Position numbers and translations under genes: made by a program
Part shown: one piece after another, positions 8,647-18,690 of the stretch
How positions within the stretch are numbered: the first letter of the stretch is position 1
Layout: every line of letters begins with the position of its first letter
NCBI GenBank assembly: GCA_932521025.1
Contig: OW051471.1
Coordinates: 12,152,001 to 12,216,000 of the forward strand
From: Oscheius onirici
Lineage: Eukaryota > Nematoda > Chromadorea > Rhabditida > Rhabditidae
Direction of reading: 5' to 3'
DNA length: 64,000 nt
Notes under the pieces: generated by a model
Databases searched by the model: none
The model's input: the letters and a program-made list of their open reading frames with translations, nothing else
What the model was told of the DNA's origin: nothing

Positions 8647-10362
8647 ATGCGTATGTTCGACTCCGAAACAAATATCAACGTCATTACCGGTTTGAGTGCC
8701 GCTGTAGCTGTTATCAACCTCTTCACAATCTATACCATCTGGAAATACTCGCCTAATACAATGGGACAGTTCAAATACTACATGTTAAAAATGGCTATAT
8801 CAGATTTTCTTTTTTCCATTTCCATTGGTTTACTGTATTTACCGAATTTGTTGTTTCCATTGCCGGCGGCGAGTATTTCAGGCTTACTTAGATTTATTCC
8901 GGGTCAGCTGGGAGGGGTAATAACAGTAACTTGGTTAAAAATATAAGCCGAATTTTTTTTTTTAGCATACGGCGACATTGACAGCCGGAGGAATGATGTT
9001 GCTCTCAGTAACAGATTGCTGTCTCTTCCGTGTCTTTCTCTTTTACAAAATGGACATCCCCTTGGAGGTCTGGAGCGGCAATTGGAGATACGCCATCAGT
9101 GCAACGCATCCTATTATAACAGCCATAGTTCTTGTCGGCATGAATGTCTTTACAATGAATTGGGAGGTTGGTCCGGGTTCGGGGACTTTACGCACCGTTT
9201 TGGATGGGTGCGTAAAGTCTTCCCCCAAATTTCTAAACGGTGAGCAAAGTCCGCCCTTTCGTTCTACAGCGGTGCGTAAAGTCATCCCCCCCCCCAAATT
9301 ACCCACCTTTGTGTAATTTTTTTCGTTTAAATCAACTGTCTTTATTCGTTTCACGTATCTGTCGACACACAAAAAACCAAACCACGTCAGCTTGTTTCAT
9401 CCTCGCAAAAACAAAGAGATTAGGAGTATACTGTTCGCTAGAAAGTTATGATATCTTCAGCTAAACTGTTAGTGCGCTGATTACTGTTGCCTTTTCTTCA
9501 ATTTATATAATGAGACAAAGTGAGATAGCTGCCTCGAATTCCGGGAAAGCTTGTACTTTTAGCGTTTCTAATCTGTTGCCACTTTCCTCCGTTCTTCGAT
9601 CTACGCCCCCTTCTTGAAATAAGGTCGAATATAAGCAGAGATACAAAAATATGGGGAGGACTTTACGCCCCGTTTTGAAATTTGGGGGAGAATTTTACGC
9701 ACCCATGCGAAACGGTGCGTAAAGGCACCCAACCGTTGGTCCGACACTCAACACCATATACCCATAATTTTGAGGAAACCCAAGACTATGTGAAGCGTAA
9801 CAATCTTCCATCAAGCATTCTGAACAACATTTCATCAAAAACTTGTTTGATCGCTTTCGACATTGACACTGCCGCTGTGAAATTATCTGCAAGCGGAGTG
9901 GGAATTTTTCTCGTCTGTTGTGAGATCACAAATATCGGCAGCTGTTACTTGGTTCAGCGGAAGATTAACCAGGCCAAAGGATCCATGTCACGGGAGACGT
10001 TCAGAATGCACAGGAGTCTGACTTGGGTACTAATGGCTCAAGTAATTGTATTTTTTTTGCTCCTTACAACATATTTTCAGATCCTGATTCCTGCCGTATC
10101 TATCAGTATCCCTGTGATTATTTACATGATTGGGCTCTTTTTCGACGTCACATTCATCCTAAGCTCGATTTTCGTCGAGTGGATAGTTGTTATCATCATT
10201 GGAGCCTATCCTTTCGTCAATTCCGTCTTTTGTGTGCTCTGTATAAAGGCCTATCGACCATTTTGGAAGCGGGTTATCTGGAGAGCATTTTGTTGCAAAG
10301 AGCCACCAATCTCCGCTGTCAGGATTTCGGAAATTTCCAGGAGCAGAAGCGATAATTCATGA
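8647..10362 (+). CDS. Srh/Sri-like serpentine chemoreceptor, 342 aa (unit 2 receptor)
   Basis: Exons 8647-8925, 8966-9166, 9775-10041 and 10081-10362 give 342 residues, with lengths matching the paralog at 6116-7710 exactly. It begins MRMFDSETN and carries KYSPNTMGQFKYYM, FPLPAASISG and a terminal CIKAYRPF motif. The last intron is 39 bp and lacks a stop, so retention would add 13 hydrophobic residues in frame. The second intron holds a 559-bp inverted-repeat element with a 9-bp target duplication. The acceptor after that intron is TTTTGAG rather than TTTTCAG. The unit 2 peptide gene follows. It is a chemosensory GPCR by family. Confidence 0.88.
9176..9734. mobile_element. Mutator-like MITE, 559 bp, 9-bp target-site duplication
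   Basis: The element is bounded by perfect 9-bp direct repeats GTTGGTCCG at 9167-9175 and 9735-9743. Its terminal inverted repeats are close to 58 bp, starting GGTTCGGGGACTTTACGCAC on the left and, as complement, GGTTGGGTGCCTTTACGCAC on the right. It has no transposase. A 9-bp duplication with long terminal repeats is typical of Mutator-like elements. Removing element and one repeat leaves an intron of roughly 48 bp. Confidence 0.85.
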
Positions 10363-10732
10363 TTGAAGTTTTCTTTGTTTGATCCTCTAAACTTTCTTTC
10401 TATTACTGTTGTGTCCTATAAAAGATCACTGGATCACGATGGCAAGGACACGTTGATATTACGAACCTTTATGAGCAACCCAAAATATAACACTAAACGA
10501 AGAAACCGGCGCAAGAGAGCCGGGAGGACAAGAATGAATCACCAAGAGAGAAAAGGGCGCCAAAGGGAATGAAACGGGGATTGTTGTGGGAGCCTTACAG
10601 TATGACCTATAGGCGGAGTATTTGAATGACAGAATCGATCTAACAATTACTGTGCAAATTTTTTTATTACGCGGAATACAAATTAAGAGACAGCCTATAG
10701 ACATATGGGCGGAATACCAATGAGAAATGGTC

Positions 10733-10738
10733 AATAAA
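10733..10738 (+). terminator. Polyadenylation signal AATAAA after unit 2 receptor
   Basis: AATAAA lies 59 bp before the unit 2 peptide ATG, in a segment (GGCGGAATACCAATGAGA onward) that is conserved with the unit 1 junction around 7796-7830. Confidence 0.5.
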
Positions 10739-10796
10739 TATTATGGGATTTCTACGAGTTTTTACTTCATCCCGCTGTTAGCCCCTGACTCCCAGA

Positions 10797-10958
10797 ATGA
10801 ATTCGACGGTCCTTATCGTGCTGATCTTCGCTGTTCTGGGCGCAATGGCCGGACCAAACGTCATCGGCATCGGAAGAGGAGTTCTGGCATCTAAGCAGAA
10901 AGGGGGTGTACTGCATAATAGACGAATTTCTGTACACAGAACGGGTTTTTCCCAATAG
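10797..10958 (+). CDS. Small secreted peptide precursor (unit 2 peptide), 53 aa
   Basis: This open frame is paralogous to 7907-8077. A signal peptide MNSTVLIVLIFAVLGAMA is followed immediately by GPNVIGIGRG, so cleavage would expose GPN at the N terminus. Gly-Arg again gives a possible amidation site (GPNVIGI-amide). The rest, VLASKQKGG..LHNRR, is basic. Upstream sequence is alignable with unit 1 for over 100 bp, confirming that receptor and peptide were duplicated together. The aromatic and Arg residues of the unit 1 FIRF core are replaced, so the two peptides would differ in receptor preference if they are ligands. Function is unknown. Confidence 0.5.
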   Translation: MNSTVLIVLIFAVLGAMAGPNVIGIGRGVLASKQKGGVLHNRRISVHRTGFSQ

Positions 10959-11515
10959 TTGAAAAATGTCAAGTACTGATCAAATAAAAAGTTTTTACCT
11001 AAAGTTGGGTCCAAAAATGGTCCTTGGTTTCGTTCGTGTCACATTGGTCCCCGCCAAGAAATTGAAAACTTGAAATTGAAATTTATTTGACGGAATCGTA
11101 TCACAGTGATTCGGTATAGTACATATATCTCGATCACGTTGGATCTTTCTCCGCTCTCATGATTCTTATCCACTATTCGCCCATTTCTCTCGCATGTCGC
11201 GTCCAACAAGATGGTTCTAGCCCGATTCTACCACATGGCGAAAATCAGACGACAAGGACTCCGGTTCTACCACAAAGTTGGTGATCTTCCTGGTTCTTGT
11301 ATTATGTGTTTTGTAGTCTTCGAGAAGTCTAATCAGAAATGTGCCGGCTCAGCTGGAAAAGAGTCTTTGCGTTTTTGGGATCCTGATAAGGAAGTCAGTT
11401 CCCAAGAGTTCATAAAGGGATACCACTTACCTTCATTTTAGTAAAATCCATCGTTTTCCCAATCTTTTTAATCTTAACGCTATAAAATACTCTCCGAAAA
11501 TGCCATGTCATTCAG
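10959..11515. other. Intergenic, weak unassigned frame
   Basis: A 76-residue frame at 11211-11441 (MVLARFYHMAKIRR...) is open but has no recognised domain and no paralog in the window. I do not call it a gene. Nothing else is recognised. Confidence 0.4.
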
Positions 11516-13006
11516 ATGCTACTGCTACTTTTATTTGTGGTTTTTGAACCAAACCTGGCAGGAATCCACGATTACACGGATGACTTTGGTCGAAACGTCA
11601 TGTACCCTCTGGCAGCGGCTGCCCATGCCCCGAATCCGCAGCTCTGCTTGACCAATGTTTTTGGGGATGGCCAGGTTTGTGTACTTTCTGATTTGTGCCT
11701 ATCTCTGCCGAGATAGCAAGGCTTTTGAAAAAAAACACGATGTTCAGCTCCGCCGTCGGTACCAAGTCCAGTGCGATCTGGACAAAAATGACTTTTGTAT
11801 CGGATACTCGGCAATCATCCCCTCGAGAAAAGTAATAGTTCTGAGTTTTCGAGGAGCCCATGGAAATGTTCAAGAAAATCTCATTCCTCTGGAAGCTTAT
11901 GAAAAACAAGTTGTTGAAAAAGAGGCAGGGAAAACACAAATTTTTAGGATGCCTGGATAGCCGGAGGAAAAGTCGCTCGGTACTTTTACAGTGCATTTTT
12001 CAAGCTATGGAATTCCGGTATGAAGGACGACTTTTTGTCTCTGATCAACCAGAATTCTGGCTATGAAGTCTGGGTAAGAACTAGTTCTTTCAGTTCTTAT
12101 TAATTTAGGTAACTGGTCACTCTATGGGAGCTGACCTATCGGCTCTTTGTTCTTCTTACATTATTGCTGCTGGTCTAGTTAATGGCACACAGGTCAAGAT
12201 GGTGTCATTTGGAGAGGGGCGAGTCGGAGACAAAGCTTTTGCATTGGCTCATGATCAACAGGTAGGCTTGAGATTGACTCGACAGTTCCTAAAATTTTGG
12301 ATTTTTGTTAAAACTTAATTGCGCACCAACTCTGAAACAATTTGTGAAGTAGCCCGAGTTACAAAATTGATACCGCGTTCTCTTCAATCAAAGTTCCTTG
12401 TTTGAATACCGTATTTCTTCTAATAGAAGCCCCTGTACGTAATTACGTACGCATTTTTCGGGAAAAAATAATTTTTCAATTTATATTTTATTTTTCCTTG
12501 GTAGCTGAGATGTCTATCTGTATGGGAAAAATAGTCGGAAAGATGGGAAAATTTTATATCAACCCGAAAAAAATGCGTACGTAATTGCGTACAGGGGTGC
12601 TTCTATTAGAGCTTTTACGGTATTTTCTATGCTTATTCACCGCTATTTTTTGAATTTCGGGTATACGGTAAATTCGGACACTTACAGTAGCTCGGGCTAA
12701 AACAGCGTCGTTTTTTAGCTCGACTTTTCCTTCCGCGTCGAGCACTGGCAAGACCCCGCTCCTCACCATCCGGCTATCGAGGATGGACGTTATTATCACC
12801 ACAAGTACGAGGTCTTCTACCAAGAAGACATGTTTCCCAATCAGTACATAGTCTGCTCCCAGAACGAGGATCCCAACTGTTCCGACGGCCAGGTCAATGC
12901 TACCAACTTTTGGGATCATTTGAACTTTTTCGGGCAAGATGTTAGAGTGTTTGGAGACATCGGCTGCTTGTGGAATAATACAGTGACTGGACCACCGCAT
13001 GGATAA
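11516..13006 (+). CDS. Secreted class 3 lipase, 295 aa
   Basis: This is a triacylglycerol lipase-type alpha/beta hydrolase. Exons 11516-11674, 11748-11909, 11948-12073, 12109-12261 and 12719-13006 are all phase 0 and give 295 residues. A signal peptide (MLLLLLFVVF) is followed by the nematode class 3 signature YPLAAAAHAPNPQLCLTN, VLSFRG (oxyanion region), AWIAGG, the nucleophile elbow GHSMGA, FGEGRVGDKAF, HWQDPAPHHP (catalytic Asp) and YYHHKYE (catalytic His). The elbow has Met-Gly-Ala where most relatives have Leu-Gly-Gly. The Ser-Asp-His triad is complete. The fourth intron carries a MITE. A truncated relative lies at 4748-5310 on the other strand. Confidence 0.92.
12409..12624. mobile_element. 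Palindromic MITE (TACGTACGC family)
   Basis: It lies in the fourth intron of the lipase. The inverted ends read TTCTAATAGAAGCCCCTGTA with ATTACGTACGCATTTTT, and the reverse on the right. Nearly the same element is at 39327-39547, inside an intron of a receptor pseudogene. Confidence 0.75.
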
Positions 13007-14089
13007 TAAATTTTCGTGTCTGTAGCTAGAAGTTTGAATAGGACGTTTTCTTGTTGTTGTCTTCTTTTTTTGACAGTTGTCATAGAAAAACTGATTGAGA
13101 ATATGAAAATGTAAATCATGGCGCATAATTGGGTAAACAAGACAGAGAACAATCCACTCCAATAAATGCGTTTATGAAAATTGATAAAAATATTTGGTGA
13201 ATCATATTCGTCGTGTCAATGCGTGAGCCTCGATACAGAGAGATAGTAAATTTCGATTGTTCCATTTTCCAAAAACCAAGCTCATGTTAATTTTCTGCTT
13301 GACTCTCCTCCGAAAACGTCGTCCTGAATGTCGTCCGAAAACACAATTTTTGACGAGGAGAAGCCGCCAAGAAAACGTCAGAAGTTAGTACATCTCTCAA
13401 CTGTTCCAATGTAGATTGTACCATCAATAAACGCTCAAATTTTCTTCAATAAAACTTGACCTTTCCTTGGAATTTGTGGTCTCCTGCATTGGTTTTTGGC
13501 CCGTTTAGAACGATACCTCAGACTAGAGTAAGAGAGTGCAAATTTGAAAGAACTCGAGCCTTTCTTTTCAAAGTGCAGTCTTCTTTCGACTCACCCGCCC
13601 TTTCGCTCGATATTTCTCTCCACTCACCTTTACTGACCTTTTCACCGACCCTTAACAGCCGCTTTCCTTTGATTACTCATTCGGAGCCGAGCAGTCCCCT
13701 CTGATTCAGAGCCGCAGTCTCATCTTTGTCTTTTCGAGCGCGCGCGTGGTTCTTTTTCCCCTGCACTTTCGAGAGATTTGAATTTTCTTTTTTTTATTTT
13801 CTGATAAGAAATCTCTCATAAAAAATCTCTGTATTTCTCTACTTCACTCAATTAGAAAATATTGAGAAATTTCATAATCCGAAAAAGACAGGTCGATATT
13901 TCTCTCGCCTCTCCTCTCTTGCCCGCTCTCACGATTTGTCATCAAAATTCTAATAAACAGTCCCCTTTCTCTCACAAATCGTTAGTCGCATCCTCCACGT
14001 CGCGCCCTCCAAATCTCTTTTTAGCCCTTCCCAAAAACGCGCTCTTCTCTGATTTTTCCTCCAACTTACCATTGTTTTCAGGGCCTTAA
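13007..14089. other. Intergenic, pyrimidine-rich repeated leader
   Basis: No gene is supported. The stretch 13895-14089 is repeated at 14915-15115 and more distantly at 19046-19200. All share GATATTTCTCTC, CAAAATTCTAATAAACAGTC and a TTTTCAG at the end. It looks like the 5' flank of the phosphate-transporter remnants, duplicated with them. Confidence 0.5.
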
Positions 14090-14600
14090 ATGCTCCCGTC
14101 TTGGTTTGAAGCCTCATCGGAGATATTGTCTCGAACAATACCCGGATCGGTGCCACTCTGGGATTCTCCTTTGTGCTCAAGAAAACAGAAGGGATCGGCT
14201 GGGCCAAGATCGTCAACATCTTGGATAATTTCACCAATTATGTCGGGAGTCTTCTCTCTGGTCGACCATCTGATTCTGCGACGGAGCGGTCCTCTGACCG
14301 TTGTCTTCTTCTGTCTTCCGATCCTCTACTGCCTCTGCGTCGCTTTAATGGTGTTGCCGTGCCCTGCGACGGATCCGAGTGTGAGTCCAGTCTGAAATGA
14401 AATATACAGAATATTTTCAGGGTTGGAATTTAACCAGTACAGTGGAGTCATTGGACTAATGACTGCGGTCGTTGTGACGGGATTCGTGAACATGTATGAA
14501 CAAAATAATTGTGGCAGAAGACGGAGATGGACCGATATACATGAAAGAGGTCGAAAATATTCTATATTCAATAAATTTTTCATTGAATGCTACGTTCAAG
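14090..14600 (+). pseudogene. PiT-family phosphate transporter remnant, N-terminal part
   Basis: Residues IGATLGFSFVLKKTEGIGW, then in another frame SWIISPIMSGVFSLV and ILYCLCVALMVLP, match the order of PiT (SLC20) transporters: a GATLGFS helix, W.ISP.SG, then hydrophobic segments. A one-base shift near 14218 separates KIVN from SWIISP. A spliced continuation at about 14421 gives FNQYSGVIGLMTAVVVTGF before the frame is lost. The STTH motif normally preceding GATLGFS is replaced by SNNTR. This is a decayed sodium-phosphate symporter copy. Confidence 0.65.
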
Positions 14601-15119
14601 AATGTTACTAGCAATAAAATCCGATATTATAAAAACAACGAGTACTTGAGATTTAGAGTACAGATGGACAGAACAAGAAATTCAACAAGGTTGTCATGAA
14701 AAGACGAAAGGACTATTCAGCGAAATATAGAGCACGAACCTTTGACAGTCAAAGAACACATTGGACGAAGAGGGACCTCTAATCTAAAGCTATCAGATGT
14801 TTGCACAGCTTCTAGTTCTTGATTTTATCCCGTTTTCGAACCCGTCAAGTGGTAGTCATGAAAAGGTGAAAAAGACACATGCGAACTCTATGAAATAGGA
14901 ACAACTCTGTCGATATCTCTCTCGCCTCTCCATTTCTGCCCCGCTCTGCCGTTCTCTCACGATTTGTCATCAAAATTCTAATAAACAGTCCCCTTTCTCT
15001 CACAAATCGTCAGTCGCATCCTCCACGTCGCGCCCTTCAAATCTCTTTTCAACACTTCCCAAAAACGAGCTTTTCTCAAATTTTTCTGATTTTTCCACAA
15101 ACTTACTACTGTTTTCAGA

Positions 15120-15660
15120 GTCTTAAATACTCCCGTCTTGGTTTGAAGCCTCATCGATGTGACGATATGGTCTCAAACAATATCCGGACCCACAAGCTAG
15201 CCAACTCTTCAACATGACAGCCTTCCTATTGGTTCTGACCATGATGTAAGGTTGGTGTTGCCACTGTATTCAAAAAGATGATCCTGTGTTTTCAGCAACG
15301 CCATTGCTCCCTTTGTGGGCCGCATGCACCGTCCCTCTGCCCGGTCATCGTCATCTACACGGTCGGCGAGAACCTCACAGCAATTAACCCACCAAGGTAA
15401 CAGTTTCAATCAGCTTTCAATCTCCATTTTAGTGGATTTACGATCGAATTTGGAGCAGCGGTGACGGTCGCATCCAAATTCGGATTGCCGATCAATGTAA
15501 GATTGGCTCAGTCATCGCCGTAGGGCTCGCTCAGGCCAACCACAAAGTGAGTTCCCCGCTTTCAGTTCTTGCAGTATAGTATACGTCTCTGAATATAAAT
15601 CTTTTCCCAGAAAAACCCAATAATTTCAGGCCTTGGATGTCCGCACTTTTAGCCTAAAGG
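15120..15660 (+). pseudogene. PiT-family phosphate transporter remnant, C-terminal part
   Basis: After a repeat of the leader and first exon (VSNNIR), exons give SNAIAPFVG, then SGFTIEFGAAVTVASKFGLP, and finally KIGSVIAVGLAQANHK. These match the second PiT signature region, where the transporter reads NDVSNAIGPL, GFTIELGAA and HCKVGSV. The stretch between them is too short and the frames do not join cleanly, so several helices are missing. With the part at 14090-14600 it represents one or two broken copies of the same gene. Confidence 0.65.
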
Positions 15661-15789
15661 ATTGATGAAAAGAAGAATCTCTGGAAGCTAGTACGATCTC
15701 TACTTTTGGGTCAATAAATTATCTTTAATGGATATGTTTAAGATAGATAGAAGATAGAATATTCATTTTGCCATAGGCAAAACATTGTT

Positions 15790-18690
15790 ACAATGTACAA
15801 AGGGGAAATAGCAGAGGGTACGACGTCTTTTCTTCAAGAAAAAGCCTACTGTAACTACGAGGACGAAGGCACAAGTTCTAGGATCCCTCTAGCTGTCGCC
15901 TGGACAACCGGCTAGTTGCAACATCGTCTATCATGCTCAGCCTCCGGATCGGTACTCTGAACTGCAGAACTTTGCGAACGGATGCCCGGTTAGCTGAACG
16001 TCAAAAGAAGAGGAAGCCATTCATTGAGGCTACAAAATTCGAGTCATCTGCTATTCCACTCTGGGCACGTCGGTTTCTTTGTCAACAAGAAATGGGCTGC
16101 TTGCTCATCTTTCCACGCCATCTCAAGTCGAGTGTGCATTCTGGATGTTCAAACACCGGCAGGAACAATTCGAACTGTGCAAGCATACGGCCCCACGTCA
16201 TCCAGCTCTGATGAAAACTATGAAGAATTCCTTTCAAACGTCACCCAAGGCATGAATTTCCGGCTAGTACGTCGCGCTCAGCTTCCGGGGGAACGCCGGT
16301 TTTTCAAAATCTTGGTAGGCGACTTTAATGCCAAAATAGGAAGCGGAGAAGACGACGAGAAATTCATCGGGAAACACGGACTAGGTGCTCGAAATGAAAG
16401 AGGAGATATGCTTGCTGAATTCTCTTTGGAAAATGAGTTGTTCATCATGAACACAAGATTTCCGAAAAGGACTTCTCGAAAATGGACATGGATATCGCCC
16501 AATATGGAGACACGTAACGCCATCGACTACATCATTTGTTCGAAACCAAATTTGTTCACGGACACGGACATTATGGGAAGGCTAAATTTCAATACCGACC
16601 ACCGTCTTCTACTTGGAAAGTTGAGATTGCCTACCAGCAAATTTTATCCTCATCGGCCGCAAAAACAGAACACGCGTGTAAGCAGACCACTGTTCCGATA
16701 CGTCACTGATGATATGTTCCAACAAACTAATGTGGGAACTTACGACGAACTTCGCGAACTGCTCCTCAACTCTGCCGAAATTCCCTCCATCTCTGTGCCG
16801 AGGACCGAAAACGTCTTTCAAAGGACACAAGATCTTTTCAAGAGGAGACACCAGCTTCAAAGCCGGCCCGCAACACGAAACAATCGTGTCGAATTCAGTA
16901 TTTTTGTGAACCGGATTTTGCGTCTCTAAAAGAAGATCTAAGAGTCAAGCACTACATGCGTATGAGGGAGGCAATCCGGACGTAGTCTGCAGAAAGCGCT
17001 TCGAGAGAACACAGTCTCAAAAAACGTCCTTACGCAACTATCTGATGGAAACGGAGGAATTACGTCCAGACCAGAAGGTGTTCGAGCTGTTGTCAAGGAA
17101 TTCTATCAGCAACTTTATCGATCCCGGCTTCCTGCTCAACTGCCACATCTTGACAACGACGAAGAGGTACCTTACATATTGCCACAGGAGGTTGAAAAGG
17201 CTATTCAAAACCTGAAGTTTGGAAAAGCCTTCGGCCCTGATGACATTACGACAGATATGCTACTGCTGAGTAAGGACCTGGTGTCGCAACCTTTGGCCAA
17301 CATCTTTAACTCGATCCTCGAAAACGAAACGATACCGGACAACTTCACCGCGTCGTCGATTTCGCTCTTATTCAAAAAAGGCGACCCGCTGGAGATAAAA
17401 AACTATCGTCCCATTGCATTACTCTCTGTCGTCTTCAAAGTCTTCAGTTCGATTCTACTTTCCCGGATGCATAGAATACTAGATGCCAACCAACCGTCGG
17501 AACAGGCGGGATTCAGGAAGAAATTCTCCACGTCAGACCACATCCAGGTCATATCTGAAATGATAGAAAGAGCAGTAGAGTACAATTTCCCGCTATTCAT
17601 TGCCTTCATAGACTATTCCAAAGCATTCGATTCCATCGAACACGGAGCACTGTGGAGAGCATTGAACCGGCAGGGAGTACCTGCGAAACTGATTCGAATT
17701 CTCCAGCAGATCTACTGGACAACTGACGTCGGCATCCGAGTATGTGGGAAACCTGTGAAAATAGACCTTCAGCGAGAAGTTCTTCAAGGAGACTCAATTT
17801 CTCCCTCTCTGTTTACAGCAGTAGTTGAAGATGTTTTTTGGAGCCTGAACTAGGATGAAGTCGGAGAGAAAGTGAATGGAAAGATGCTGCACAATTTGCG
17901 ATATGCCGACGACACTGTGGTATGTTCTCACTCCGCCAGGGAACTGGAAGAAATGTTGAAGGATCTAGCCCGTCACAGTTTAGCCGATGGGTTAACCTTG
18001 AACTGTCAGAAGACCAAACTGATGACCAATTGTGATCACGTACCAATTTCTGTCAACGGAGAAGTAATACCATACTGCTGGGAGTACATCTATCTTGGAA
18101 CCAGGGTCTCGTTCGACAGAAACAACATGCTAGAAGTAGGCCGCAGAATCCGGTTTGGTTGGGGTGCCTTCAATAAATTCCACCAGATGTTTACGAGCCG
18201 AAGAATCCCCCTTGGCCAAAAGAGAAGTCTATATAGGACGTGTGTAGAACCATGCCTGCTCTATGCCTCAGAAACCTGGCCTGCACGACAATCCGACCTG
18301 ACAAAGTTGAATACGGCACAACGGAAAATGATGAGGAAAATGGTAGGAGTAACTTTACTGGACAGAAGAACCAACGAATGGCTAGAAGGGACGGTCAAAC
18401 TACCCGACATAAGAAAAGAATTCGCTATAAGGAAGTGGAACTGGGCTAGAAAAGTGGCAAATATGCCAGATGACAGATGGACAAAACATCGTTGAATGGA
18501 GGCCGTGGAGACGAAGAAGAATGGCTGGGAGACCAAAAGCTAGATGGAGAAGCGAGTTAGTAGATTCGATGGGAGAAGTTTGGCCGAGAGTTGCTAGGAC
18601 AAGTCCCGACATTTGGAGAGCTAGCATGTCGCGACATGTAGAAAATACATGATCATCGTGAAATAAATCTAAATCTAAATCTAAATAATA
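15790..18690 (+). mobile_element. RTE-clade non-LTR retrotransposon, nearly full length, inactive
   Basis: This element has an apurinic-endonuclease-like domain followed by a reverse transcriptase and ends in a short AAATCT repeat tail (18661-18690), the hallmark of RTE elements. The 5' limit is uncertain. No target-site duplication could be fixed by eye. It has accumulated deletions, frameshifts and a nonsense codon. Several other tails of the same kind are scattered through the window (3930, 22005, 38255, 42040 and 60290). Confidence 0.85.
15933..18495 (+). pseudogene. RTE polyprotein: endonuclease plus reverse transcriptase, broken
   Basis: The N terminus LRIGTLNCRTLRTD is followed by a deletion and frame change. 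Then come GHVGFFVNKKW, ILVGDFNAKIG, NAIDYIICS and NTDHRLL, the order of AP-endonuclease motifs (the last usually SDHRLL). The RT part (17179 on) has YRPIALLSV, FIDYSKAFDSIEH (motif A), LQGDSISPSLF (motif B) and YADD (motif C). A TAG at 17851-17853 stands where the reading continues into DEVGEKVNG, and it probably replaced TGG (Trp). Between 16929 and 17179 the frame is shifted. The tail has WTKHR and GRPKARW. Confidence 0.85.

Noticed and set aside
10042-10080. Retained 39-bp stretch in the unit 2 receptor as coding sequence
   Set aside because: It is open, but the unit 1 paralog has an intron in the same place and the ends are GT and CAG.
11211-11441. 76-residue frame before the lipase as an extra lipase exon
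   Set aside because: The lipase already has a signal peptide at 11516, and this frame does not resemble lipases.
15333-15410. Ser/Arg-rich reading (HRPSARSSSST) as protein
   Set aside because: It is an out-of-frame reading of the decayed phosphate transporter.
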